Part shown: positions 12,849 through 23,200 of the stretch, in pieces
How positions within the stretch are numbered: the stretch's first letter is position 1
How the letters are laid out: every line of letters begins with the position of its first letter
Source of the DNA: Pseudeuparius sepicola
Lineage: Eukaryota; Arthropoda; Insecta; Coleoptera; Anthribidae
Reading direction: 5' to 3'
NCBI GenBank assembly: GCA_963920635.1
Contig: OY987301.1
Coordinates: forward strand, 10,012,501 to 10,076,500
DNA: 64,000 nucleotides
Made by a program: the position numbers and the translations under genes
The notes under the pieces: generated by a model
The model's database searches: none
What the model was told of the DNA's origin: nothing
What the model saw: the letters and a program-made list of their open reading frames with translations, nothing else

Positions 12849-14719
12849 ATGGCACACTCTTCGGTGGGTCCCGCTGGGAAACGAAAAGAAATCTACAAGT
12901 ACGTGGCGCCATGGCCGCTCTACAGTATGAACTGGTCGGTGCGACCAGACAAAAGATTCAGACTTGCTTTGGGAAGTTTCGTCGAAGAATATAACAATAA
13001 AGTTCAGATAGTATCGCTCGATGAGGACAGCAGTGAATTTTCGGCCAAAAGCACATTTGATCATCCTTATCCGACCACCAAAATTATGTGGATACCTGAC
13101 AGCAAGGGGATATTTCCAGATTTGCTTGCTACTAGGTAAGACTGTTGGTTTTATTTGCTTTGGAGAAGAACAGGCCTGGCATTCTGAGCCAATTTTGCAT
13201 GTAAAAAAATCTTGAAAATAATCTGGGTAAAAAATTTTTTTAAATACTTTTTCTGAATGTGTAGAAAAGTACAAAAGTATTGCGCTGCCAACATTGACAT
13301 AGAAATAGGCCATATTTATGTTGTTCAATGATCATTACTAAACTACCTAAATTAAAATACCTAGGTATATCTCAACTATTGCGAATACTAAGAATTTTTA
13401 ATTTGTTTTTGTTCCAAAATTAAAGTTTTAAAGTTGCTGTCTCTACCATGATTTTTTGCGGAAAGTGTCAGCATTCAAAGTATTTGAAGGTTCATCTTGC
13501 CTATAATCGGGTTACTTTGATAATTTTTTATTTTGGAAAATGACGAATGTCCGAATGTCTAAAATGAAAGTAAGCTTATAAAATGAGATTATAGAAATAC
13601 CATAAGTACTAAGAATAGTTCTTAGTACTTATGATATGATATAGGTAGTTACTATTTTGATAATTTTTACAATAAATAGTTGGGTTGAGCTGAGATTTTT
13701 AAGATGGGGACATTGTATATCTAGGTAATGCATGTTTTGAAAACCACAAATTGTTGGAAATCAACGTCTTTTTATAAGCAAACAGCTTACGTTTTTTGAG
13801 TGGTATGCAATGTCTTATTAACTAGTCATTATCAAATCAAAGTTCTTTTATAAGCAAATATATTAAGTTTTTGGAGTGGTACATAATATCATAACTTGTT
13901 ATTATCAATTGGAACAAAAAATTCTAACGTAAATACTTATTTCGCCCATTTTTTTCTAGCGGCGATTACCTAAGAGTGTGGAGAGCCGGCGAACCCGACA
14001 CTAGACTCGAATGCGTGCTCAACAACAACAAGAACTCCGACTTTTGCGCCCCCTTAACCAGTTTCGACTGGAATGAGGTCGACCCGAACCTAGTCGGCAC
14101 CTCTTCCATCGACACCACCTGCACGATATGGGGCCTCGAGACCGGCCAGCTGATCGGCCGCGGAAACCTCGTTTCCGGCCACGTCAAAACTCAACTCATC
14201 GCCCACGACAAGGAAGTGTACGACATCGCCTTTTCCCGCGCGGGCGGCGGTCGCGACATGTTCGCTTCTGTCGGAGCCGACGGTTCGGTCCGAATGTTCG
14301 ACTTGCGCCATTTGGAACATTCCACCATCATCTACGAGGATCCCGCGCATACGCCTTTGTTGAGGCTCGCCTGGAACAAGCAGGATCCGAATTATTTGGC
14401 CACCATCGCGATGGACGCCTGCGAAGTTATCATTTTGGACGTGAGGGTACCTTGTACGCCCGTGGCCAGGCTAAATAACCATCGGGCCTGCGTGAACGGC
14501 ATCGCCTGGGCCCCACATTCGAGTTGCCATATATGTACGGCGGGTGACGACCACCAAGCGCTCATATGGGACATCCAACAAATGCCGAGGGCGATAGAAG
14601 ATCCGATATTGGCGTACACTGCCGCAGAAGGCGAAGTGAATCAGATACAGTGGGGTGCCACGCAGCCAGACTGGATCGCGATATGCTATAACAAGTCGCT
14701 CGAAATTTTGAGGGTGTAG
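12849..14719 (+). CDS. DCAF7: DCAF7 / WDR68, WD40-repeat adaptor protein (two exons)
   Basis: Join 12849-13135 with 13960-14719. The donor is ACTAG|GTAAG and the acceptor TTTCTAG|CGGC, with phase restored to read SGDYLRVW. The product is 348 residues, close to the family size of about 342. It is a WD40 beta-propeller: it opens [20 protein letters not shown], carries blades such as [20 protein letters not shown] and [16 protein letters not shown], and ends SLEILRV as in animal DCAF7. In this family the protein is a conserved scaffold that binds DYRK1/HIPK kinases and acts as a substrate receptor of DDB1-CUL4 ubiquitin ligases, in cytoplasm and nucleus. The 824-bp intron is AT-rich and exon 2 is strongly GC- and CpG-rich against its surroundings. 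Start chosen because the N-terminus matches the family. An AATAAA lies 130 bases after the stop. Confidence 0.95.
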
Positions 14720-14848
14720 AGTTTTATGGGAGGGAGCAAATGACCTAGAGACTTTAAATATAGAGAAGTAATAGTAGAAAAATGAGTGATCTACAGGGGT
14801 CTGGGAATTGCATGTACATATCTCACCGTAAGCGGCGGCAATTTTCGT

Positions 14849-14854
14849 AATAAA
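14849..14854 (+). terminator. Putative poly(A) signal of DCAF7
   Basis: AATAAA lies 130 bases past the DCAF7 stop codon and is the first canonical hexamer downstream. The cleavage site was not determined. Confidence 0.5.
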
Positions 14855-14928
14855 ATTTTTGGTATAGAGGGCTCTCTGGCGAGATGGAGACCTCCCAAAG
14901 GGAGATTTGCAATGACAGTGATAACTTT

Positions 14929-15540
14929 TTTTTCTTGAAATCGGCATTAAAATGTCCCAAAATCGTCATTAAAAGCACAGAAATCGTACAATAATGTAGC
15001 CCATTATTGCACGATTTTTTCAATAAGTAGGCCTTGGCGAGATGTAAACATCAAACGTCAGACGCGGAAAAATCGCCCGTCAAATGTGACCAAATATTCA
15101 AAACCCGGCCGATAAAGGCTCATTTAACTTTTCGTACACATTGCGAAATTGTTTCCTATAGAAGCGCAATCCTTCAGTATACATATTTTAGTAAATTTGA
15201 AAATCAATAGATTTGTTGTGTAGGCTGCACAAGAAGCAGCAGTTTGGTTTTTCTGTCAGAAGGTGCCGTACGTCATTATACTTGTCCTAGGTAGAGCGAT
15301 CGGTGAAGTCAAGCAACGCCCCGCGTAGTCGGTTCGTGGACGGGTGATCCCTTATTATTACTTTCTTGCCTAATAAAACTTTTTTTTCCGATTTCAAAAA
15401 AAATATAATATGTACCTCGGCACTGAAGTTCTTTTTATGACTCATGTGGTTTATTTGCCTCGGCCAGAGGCCTCAGCAACTAAACTCCACACGAGTCATA
15501 AAAAGTTGAACTTCAGTGCCTTGGTACATAAATAACTATT
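14929..15540 (+). repeat. Interspersed repeat, copy 1 (about 610 bp)
   Basis: Closely matches 62401-63390 in the same orientation, where the match is interrupted by an insertion. Both contain TTTCTTGAAATCG at the left and a palindromic right part: TACCTCGGCACTGAAGTTC near 15413, a CCTCGGCCAGAGGCCTC core, and the complement CTTCAGTGCCTTGGTA near 15521. No coding capacity. It begins just past the DCAF7 3' end. Class unknown; probably a non-autonomous DNA element. Confidence 0.75.
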
Positions 15541-15939
15541 ATTTACTAATTTTAATCATTTTGGATAAATTTGAAGGCAAAAGTTGTTTCAATACGATTT
15601 ATTAACTTGTAGGTAGTTTTTAATTTTTAGCGGATATAAAGCGAATCAATTCAATTCATTTTTGTGCCTGGTATCATGAACATGGTAATCCAAGTTTTTG
15701 TTATAAGCATAGTAATTACTTTTAATGCATAGCAGGCATTGGAGAATGCATATGCAGGGTACGGTCAAAACACTAAGGGCAGTAAGCTGACCCCTACAGG
15801 GATCACCATATAGTATACCTGTCATCCTTGCGCAGAAAAGATTTTTGACCTATTCGCCTGAGATGCCAAAAAGCTTCCCACTCTAAACAATAATGAATTA
15901 AGACTAATCACAGGTATCTTTAACTGAACACAGTCCCTT

Positions 15940-16575
15940 AAGATATTGTCTTAAAAAATGGGCAAAACAGATAATGGACTATGTAGATTTGGCAAAAAAG
16001 GGAGTTCGACTTAAAGCACTTCGAAAAGGTTGCTCCAAGTTCAAACGAAATTGGCAAAAAAGGTGCCAAATGAAGGGAAGAGATATGTGCACTCCAGTCA
16101 CTCTTAAGAATGGTTTCTAGTTTCTATTGCAACCAGACACAAACCATTGTTGGAACTAAAAAAAAAAAACGAATGCAGTGCATATTCCAAACCCAGCTGA
16201 TCAACACAAAGTTAATAGAAGAGCGCAAAATTTGAAAACAAACACAAAACTGTCAGGGGTGCTGTCAAATGCTGAAGATTGTGGAACCAAGCTGTTGAAA
16301 GAGGGATCAATACACAATACAAGTAGAAAAATTGTAGGAGCTGCAACAAAAAATATGGCCAGTAATTAGAGAAAACATTAAAGATACATTTTTTAACGAA
16401 GATGAAACAGGGTAATTTTACAAGATTATACCTGACAAGACGTTGGCATTCAAAGGACACTTCTGCGGGTGGGAAGTTATCCAAAGAAAGAATTGCCTTC
16501 TCCTTCATTGCTTGAATTCATATAATTGTTATAAATCTACTGGGGCTACTACCTAAGACAATTTTTCCTGGATAC
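15940..16575 (+). pseudogene. Decayed pogo/Tigger (CENP-B-like) transposase fragment
   Basis: Reading + strand frames around 16389-16500 gives FFNEDETG, then a stop, then DKTLAFKG and, after a frameshift, GGKLSKERIAFSFIA. These match the catalytic DDE region of pogo/Tigger and Jerky-type transposases, where the family pattern is NADETG...P..TLA.KG...GGK.SKER. The region upstream (16000-16370) is basic and Lys-rich but is too damaged to assign a helix-turn-helix domain. Several stops and frameshifts make it non-functional. Exact ends are unknown. Confidence 0.65.
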
Positions 16576-16579
16576 CCTA

Positions 16580-18270
16580 GAATGGGACCTTTTCTATAGG
16601 TTGTGGATTTTCACTATTTCTATTCTTTATTGGAGCGTATATATATCGTTCGGTTTTCTTAAATCGGATAGTTATTACTTCACAACTGTCAAAATATAGC
16701 ATCCATAAACAAATGGTGCACCATTTAAAATACACCTCAATGGAAAATCCTATAGTTATATGAATTGTGCTAATATACACGTAATTCCCCGACACCCTAT
16801 ATTTATAAGGTGGATAGTTTTCAAAAATTGCAGTTTGTTTTTTCTGCAGTTTCATTTTGGGTGTTTCAAAACTATTATTATTGCCCAGCATTAAAATACA
16901 CAGTCCACATATTTATAGCGTAGGTACCTATATATAGAGAGAATATAGTTATCCTCATCATTTAATTTGCCTGTAATAAACCGAGATATTGTGAGATGTC
17001 ATCTTGTCACTAAATTGCAGTATAGTCCATTCACATTCACTCGGTAGGCAAACATAGTGGATGCTTATGTTAATTAATGATCGCTTATATTTTACTCGAT
17101 AAAGAAGAGTGCAGATGAAAATTCGAGAGATAAAGTGGCCAATGTGTGACAGTATACAGAAAGAAGTGTAATGAAAATTAAAAATCACGATATGGCGATA
17201 TGGCATTTGGCAAACGTTTTGCAATATTGTGATCAAATATTATATCTCTAGATTTCAATGGAATGCCAACAAAAATAAAAGATAAAATGTTCCACATTTT
17301 TTTGTCCCACAAACTGTTTACCTACTCTCGTTTTTGTGTTTTTTTTTAACTCAAATGGCCATGGCAAAATTTCGAGGTTTGATTTGACACTCGGGAAATT
17401 GATATTTTTATTTCATGAAACTTCCTGTTTCAAGGTAGTATTGCTTTGTGACACAAACTATTTTTATTTCATGAAACTTCCTGTTTCAAGGTAGTATTGC
17501 TTTGTGACACAAACTATACAATACCTAAGACAAGGGTTTAAGCACACGTTACTTATAAAATCTCCAATAAAAGACAGGCAAGCCAATTGATAAAAACATC
17601 AACGTGCTTAGATTTATTGATTTATATAATAATATACTTTTTTCATAGTTTTTAAAATAAATTGTACATGAATAATAAATTATTATAATATATTGTAGCT
17701 ATATATAGATTTAAATATCTCGTTTCATTTCAGAAAAACCTTTAAAAGCCACTTGCAAATTTTTTCTTATTGACCCAAATTGTGACTCGTTCACATATTT
17801 TATTCTGAGGTCCGTCCGTTGAGGTTAGGTAGTGTTTTCCCACTTTTCCTTAGAAAAGTGTCTTTTTTGGAGCTTTCACCTCAAAATGTGTTATTAAGGA
17901 ACCTTGTTCATCACGAAAAAATAACATTATGACATGAAAGCTACAGAAAGAAATTTTGCAAGTCTACTCAGTTTTTCACTCTGAATAAGTTTCCTTAATA
18001 ACATTTTGTCGTAAAAAAATCACTTATAGGGCTTCTTGAAAATTCGCTATTTTAAAAAATCATAAGAGGAGCAGGCCATGAAATAATTACCCAATCCAAA
18101 TACCACCGCCTATGAGATACTCTCCCTTGGGACTACCAATAAAAAATATAGACCATTATTTGTCTTCCTTGATCTTCATATATTTCCGAGATGTTCAGTA
18201 TGAAATTGGGACACACTGTAGGTACATATTTGTAAAGAAAGTTCTCAACCGATTTGTAAAAGTGCAATTT
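16580..18270. other. Gene-free stretch
   Basis: No exon recognised. It contains the 56-bp tandem duplication at 17403-17514. The minus-strand frames near 16577 and 16958 have no recognisable domain. Confidence 0.45.
17403..17514. repeat. 56-bp tandem duplication
   Basis: Two head-to-tail copies of a 56-base unit (17403-17458 and 17459-17514) appear identical by eye. This is a simple recent duplication with no coding content. Confidence 0.85.
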
Positions 18271-18279
18271 GCTAATGAA

Positions 18280-18575
18280 TTTTTTGTTCGGATTTCCAGA
18301 GACTTGCGAAGCCCTTTTCGAGATTTTAATTTCTATAAAATTGCTGTCGCGGAAGTTGTCACACTGCACTCTGCCAATTTTTAATCTTCGAAACTCTCAA
18401 GTCTCGGTCCAGAAAAATTGAACAAGGTAAACTGTGGGCTGCATTTGGCAATGGAATCACTGAGAATTAGGTACTACTGGTATATTGATTCAACCTGCGA
18501 TTGTGAATCTTTCTAAAGAGTTTGTTGGATAAGATATGAGTTCTTGAAGAAGTCAGTGCAGATTTCATCATTGAT
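18280..18575 (+). pseudogene. Partial genomic copy of MARS2 exon 7 with its splice acceptor
   Basis: From about 18298 the sequence follows MARS2 exon 7 (34773 onward): ACTTGCGAAGCCC, TTTTAATTTCTATAAA, CTGCATTTGGCAATGGAA and GAGTTTGTTGGATAAGATATG all recur in order. The match also includes the end of the preceding MARS2 intron (GGATTTCCAG), so this arose from genomic DNA and not from spliced mRNA. A one-base deletion just after the start shifts the frame, and further stops follow. It covers roughly the first two thirds of that exon and lies about 16.5 kb upstream of the real gene in the same orientation. Confidence 0.85.
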
Positions 18576-18579
18576 CATG

Positions 18580-19410
18580 AGACCGTTATACCATAAGGAT
18601 CTTGGCATCAAGTTTCTTGATTCCAGCTAATTTTAAATGCCCCGACAGTAGGTACCTTTCCAACTTTTCTGTCTTCAATGCACAGATCTTGAACTATGAT
18701 AACAGGTGTACTCTTCAGTTTTGACGAATGAATGAATTTGAATGAACGAAATAATTTATTTGTATCAGATACAAATACAGAGTTCAGAACTACACTAAGT
18801 TATAAGTGAGCTATACATACCTAATATATAAGAAAGCCCTATAGGTACCTACCTTAATAATTAACAGATATAATAATACAGAATATTATATTATTACACT
18901 TTAGCCCATAAAGAAACAATACTGATTTGATATAAATATAGGTCTGTGACTTATACAAGTTTTTTTTGGACGTGGGTGACTAATACCTATACAAAACTTA
19001 CAAATCAATTATGATTATGCAAACAATATCCTCACAATGTAAAATTATACCCTTATTAAACCTATAATAACCCAAATACTACAACTGCGTCAGACGTTGA
19101 CTGAAGTTGGTAGACAAGGTGGATTCTTGAGTAATAAATACTCTGTTTTCGGACTTGCATTGTCTTTATTTGTTTGAAAATACACGACGTTTCGCACAGT
19201 GGTTATCTCTGACCGTTCTTAAGTGTAATGCTCATTAATGCTCAAGTATAGCTCAGTAGGTATAGCTCAGTGATATGAATTTATGTGATGAGCCATGAGC
19301 TTATTATCAGTCTTTTTATTGTGTATTCAACTTGAGCATTCCACCTAAGGTGGCAATCTATGTTTTTTATGTACACTTATACCTAGATATTTGACAGATT
19401 TTTGTGATTT
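18580..19410. other. Gene-free stretch left of the bacterial-type island
   Basis: No exon recognised. Around 19180-19230, read on the minus strand, is TTAAGA, about 20 bases, then GAAACGTCG, which resembles ends of Penelope-like elements; the CUGANGA box is altered, so it is weak. A short TTTATTTGTATCAGATACAAATA palindrome-like segment lies near 18757. Confidence 0.4.
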
Positions 19411-19414
19411 TATT

Positions 19415-19779
19415 TATCGGGTAATAAAGTAAGAAAAAAAGAATAGTTCTGAAGTTCCCTAATGCATTTACAGAAGTACCAATTAGCTGTACACATTGAA
19501 AATGCAGAGAAAAATAAGACAATTTACCTATTTGAATCTAGTTGGAAGAAAGCGTGTATTATAATCGAGGTAGGTAGGTATTAGAAAAATATTAATGAAT
19601 TACATACAAGATAAGCCGGCATTGAGCACTCAATATCACCTCATAAATTAGGACATTTTCTTTTTAGATGGATCAAGAAAAAAGGCGTAGATGAAGCATT
19701 AATTCAACATTATTCTGGTCACGACAGTCGTCAACCACTTAAAATATATTCAAAGTTATCACTCCTAGACTGTGTATGA
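19415..19779 (+). pseudogene. Bacterial-type tyrosine recombinase (phage integrase), C-terminal remnant
   Basis: The clearest part, 19624-19779, is an open 51-codon end of a XerC/D-type integrase: [14 protein letters not shown], then [20 protein letters not shown]. The family's HxLRH, GH and catalytic IY boxes are all recognisable, but the conserved Arg of HKLRH is Gly here. Upstream pieces in other frames fit the same fold: RIVLKFPNAF near 19440, then LAVHIENAEKNKTIYLFESS near 19480-19545, then KILMNYIQ near 19590. At least two frameshifts and a stop separate them, so the gene is dead. This class belongs to bacterial and phage genomes, not insect nuclear genes. It sits directly beside an IS6-type transposase remnant. 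Confidence 0.85.
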
Positions 19780-19784
19780 AAAAA

Positions 19785-20188
19785 AGATTAAAGCTGGATT
19801 TATTTATTATTTATTTAACGTAAGCATAGAGATATAAGCAAGCAGCGATAGACTTTTTCCGTAAAGCCTTTAAAGAGAATTGCCTTCCTGAGCCGTGATT
19901 TGACAAAAGCGGTAACAACACTGCTGCCTTTCACTACTTGAACGATAAAACGCGGAAATATTATAAAATGAAAATGCTACAGGTAAAATATCTAAATAAC
20001 ATAGTTGAACAGGATTATATAGATTTATCAAAAAACGTATCAATATGCTTGGCTTTAAAAGCTTTAACTCTGCTGCAATTACGATTTCAGGTATAAAAAA
20101 TTATACGTATCATTCAAAAAGACAAATAATTCCTACCAATAACAATCTTCCCACTTTTGAGAATTTTAAAACACTCATGGCCGCATAA
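19785..20188 (+). pseudogene. Bacterial IS6-family transposase remnant
   Basis: Translated in shifting + frames: FFRKAFKENCLPEP, a stop, then FDKSGNNTAAFHYLN, then QVKYLNNIVEQD. After a frameshift comes RFIKKRINMLGFKSFNSAA, and it ends ENFKTLMAA at the stop 20186-20188. This order (DKSG containing one catalytic Asp, KYLNN.VEQD containing the catalytic Glu, then GFKS) is the signature of IS6/IS26-family DDE transposases, including those common in Rickettsiales and related symbionts. One stop and one or more frameshifts inactivate it. The N-terminal zinc-finger part is absent. It ends 98 bases from the convergent end of the large reading frame at 20287. Confidence 0.85.
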
Positions 20189-20286
20189 CGCCCTTTCGCT
20201 ACTCTAAAATAACCTGAAATTATAGCTGCGGCAGAACCTTCTGGAAAAGTGTATCAACAATAATCAACATGCCCATTCAAAGTACA

Positions 20287-23200
20287 TTATGCTGCATAAT
20301 CCATTCCTTCACCTAAACTTGACATACTGTTATCATTTGATGAATATCCAGTTGCTACATCTGAATATGATGACATTTTATCATCATCTGAAGAAGAATT
20401 TGGAGTGGAGCAATCTGAATCTATCAAGCCAGACATTTTAGCAATAGCAAAGCCTACTTTATAATCAGAATTGTTACTCATATCATTCCACACAATTACA
20501 TCTATTATGTTTTCATCACATTCGCATTCTTCCTTAATTCGTTGATATTCCTGTACTAGGTCTGCAAAATCCATATCTGTTAAGTCTTCCTTACTATCAA
20601 GGATTTCATCCACTATATCACAGGTCAATTTATGATCACTATCATACAATTCTGTTATTTGATTAAAAATATCTTGAAGATCTTGACTATCATCAAAGCG
20701 ATCTATGACATCAATTACTCTATCTGAACCTAAAAACTTGATTTTTTCAAGATCCCAAGAAATTATTTCTACTAAATTCACCCCATGCGTTTTATTCAAA
20801 TTATAACGTTCTTCGTCATATTCACTGGAAAATAGAACAGCTATTTTTCTTAATTCATCAGACCATGTATCAGCTTTTATAAGATATTCTAAGTTAGTAT
20901 CATCTTCATCTGTAGTATTAGGTTGATAATCATATCCTCTGTCCTTAGTATATATTGCTGCACTGGTTACAACAGCCCCGGCATCTTTATATGCTTTTCT
21001 GATATTATGTAATTCCTGTGGTAATTTTTCTTTTACCATTATATTAGCTTTGAGTATATAATATAGCTTATTCAAGTCATTAAGATCTGTTGCAATAATT
21101 CTAAGTGTACCATAAGGGTTCATATCTGCACCAACTTGCTCATTTTTTGCTCCACTACTTACTAATAGCAACACTGGTACTTCTGTAATAAATAATCGAA
21201 TAGCTTCACTAATTTTTTCACTTGTAGCACTAGTGTAATCCAACACCATCACTGCTTCGGAATTCAGGTTATCTTTAATCTTTTTAGGATCCATTTTATA
21301 ATAAGGACCCTTAGCGGCACAGTGATTTAAATCGAAATATTTTACTACCCCTGATGGTACACTCAGATTTAAATTTCTTAATTGATAAATGTCTTGTACA
21401 AAATATTTCACCACATCATCTGTCTCGTAATACATATATTTCATATCAATTTTTTGTCTGCCCGCTTGGTATATTGATAAAAAGTGAGCTAAATTGATTG
21501 CTCTCATTCCGGTAGCTGCTGTTATCTTCCTAGAGTAAAAACTAGTGCCTTCAACACTAACTTCACAATCACTAGAGCTTCCATATCCATCTTCAGATTG
21601 TTGACCGCTGCTATTTCTTATAAATTCTAAATTTGCCTTCTCAATTATATGATTCAAACCCTTTATCTTCTGGCTGTTAATAACATAAGATAAATTTTCT
21701 TCAAAAACTGATGAAATATTTTTTATAATGCCCCAAAATTCGTTATCATCTTTAATAGCTTGATTTTCCTCGACCCGGAATTCAAATTGCCTATCGTTGT
21801 CATCATTGGTATCATTTACAGTTACTTTAATTGTATAAGTTATTTTTTTTAGTATCTCTCTTAAAGGTTTGGCAAAGTCTTTCGTATTATCTAAAGTATA
21901 TAGTAACTGTTCATGAGCATAATCAGCTAGTAAGTCAATGTACTTATTGTATCTTGTAATTTGATAAGAAACCTTTCTTCCACTTGAATCTCCCACTTTA
22001 CAAAGCACATTAAATAGACTCTCATCTTCTTCCCAATAATCAACCATTGAATGTCGTTTTTTAGTAGACTTCTTTTCATTATAATACGTAACTCCAGTGT
22101 TATGACAATCAATCTCCTCTTGACTAAGACCTAACTTTAATGTTGTTTTTGTTTTATTTTTATTAAGCAATGGTACTAAAAATTTAGTATTAAGTAATTC
22201 TAGACCTTTTGCTAGAACTGTAGCATAATATTTTGGTACAATCCCAATACTTATTCTAAAACTCTTTGCAGTTTCTGATACACTTGGAATATTATGACCA
22301 AAGCTTGCTCTATTAACTAATTCAATTGGGACATTGGAATTGTAAGCGACACTGTTCGTTATAGCAATGAAATATGCTATCACTATCTTATACAAACTAT
22401 TTTGTTCTTTTGTTGTTTTAAATGATAATTTAGCAAACTCTTTTATTTGCACCATAATGCATGGATAATCGTTTTCAAAATATACATCTATTTTACTGTC
22501 AGATATTTCGAGTGCTAAAAATTCTTTGACAACAGTACTACAAATATATGTTTTATACTGAAGCAACTGATCATATAACAAAGTATTATTATTTTTATTA
22601 ATTTCTTTAGGAATTAATGGATTTGTATAAAATATATTTTTATATTCATCATGCACCCATGGACTTTTAATACAACCAGTTTTCGATGGTGGAATGGTTT
22701 CTTTATTTTCACTACCTGATTTGTTTATATTACTATTTTTATATGTTTTACCAGACTTTTCCAATTTGGCAATTCTATCACAGTTACCACCTAGAGATGT
22801 TGACCGAAAATATGTCGCCCAATAATCTGGATCTGACATAGCAAATGCACTAGTTTCTTTAAACCTCACTTTATATTCACATCTTGGGAAAAATATTTTA
22901 TTATTGTCATGAAAAGATACATAATTATTTTGTATTTTAACTATTTTTTTGTCACCATAAACCTCTTGTAAGTCTTTTACAAGTTTGGCAGTATCATTTC
23001 TATCTAGAGAATCATAATACTCTACTCTTGCTACAGTATTGTTTTCAAATTTAACTACAACACCAACCCAATGTCCATCGTCATTCTTCCCAGTTAAATA
23101 AGGAGTTAGTAAAGTCCTATTTGAATATCGTACATTATTTGTTTTTTCATCATTGAGAAATTTAATTAGTTTATTTTCTTTTTCAGCAATGGGAGCAGAT

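Noticed and set aside
14090..14619. Open frames overlapping DCAF7 exon 2 (14090-14350, 14392-14619 on minus; 14128-14478 on plus)
   Set aside because: They are shadows of the GC-rich coding exon in other frames, with no independent motif.
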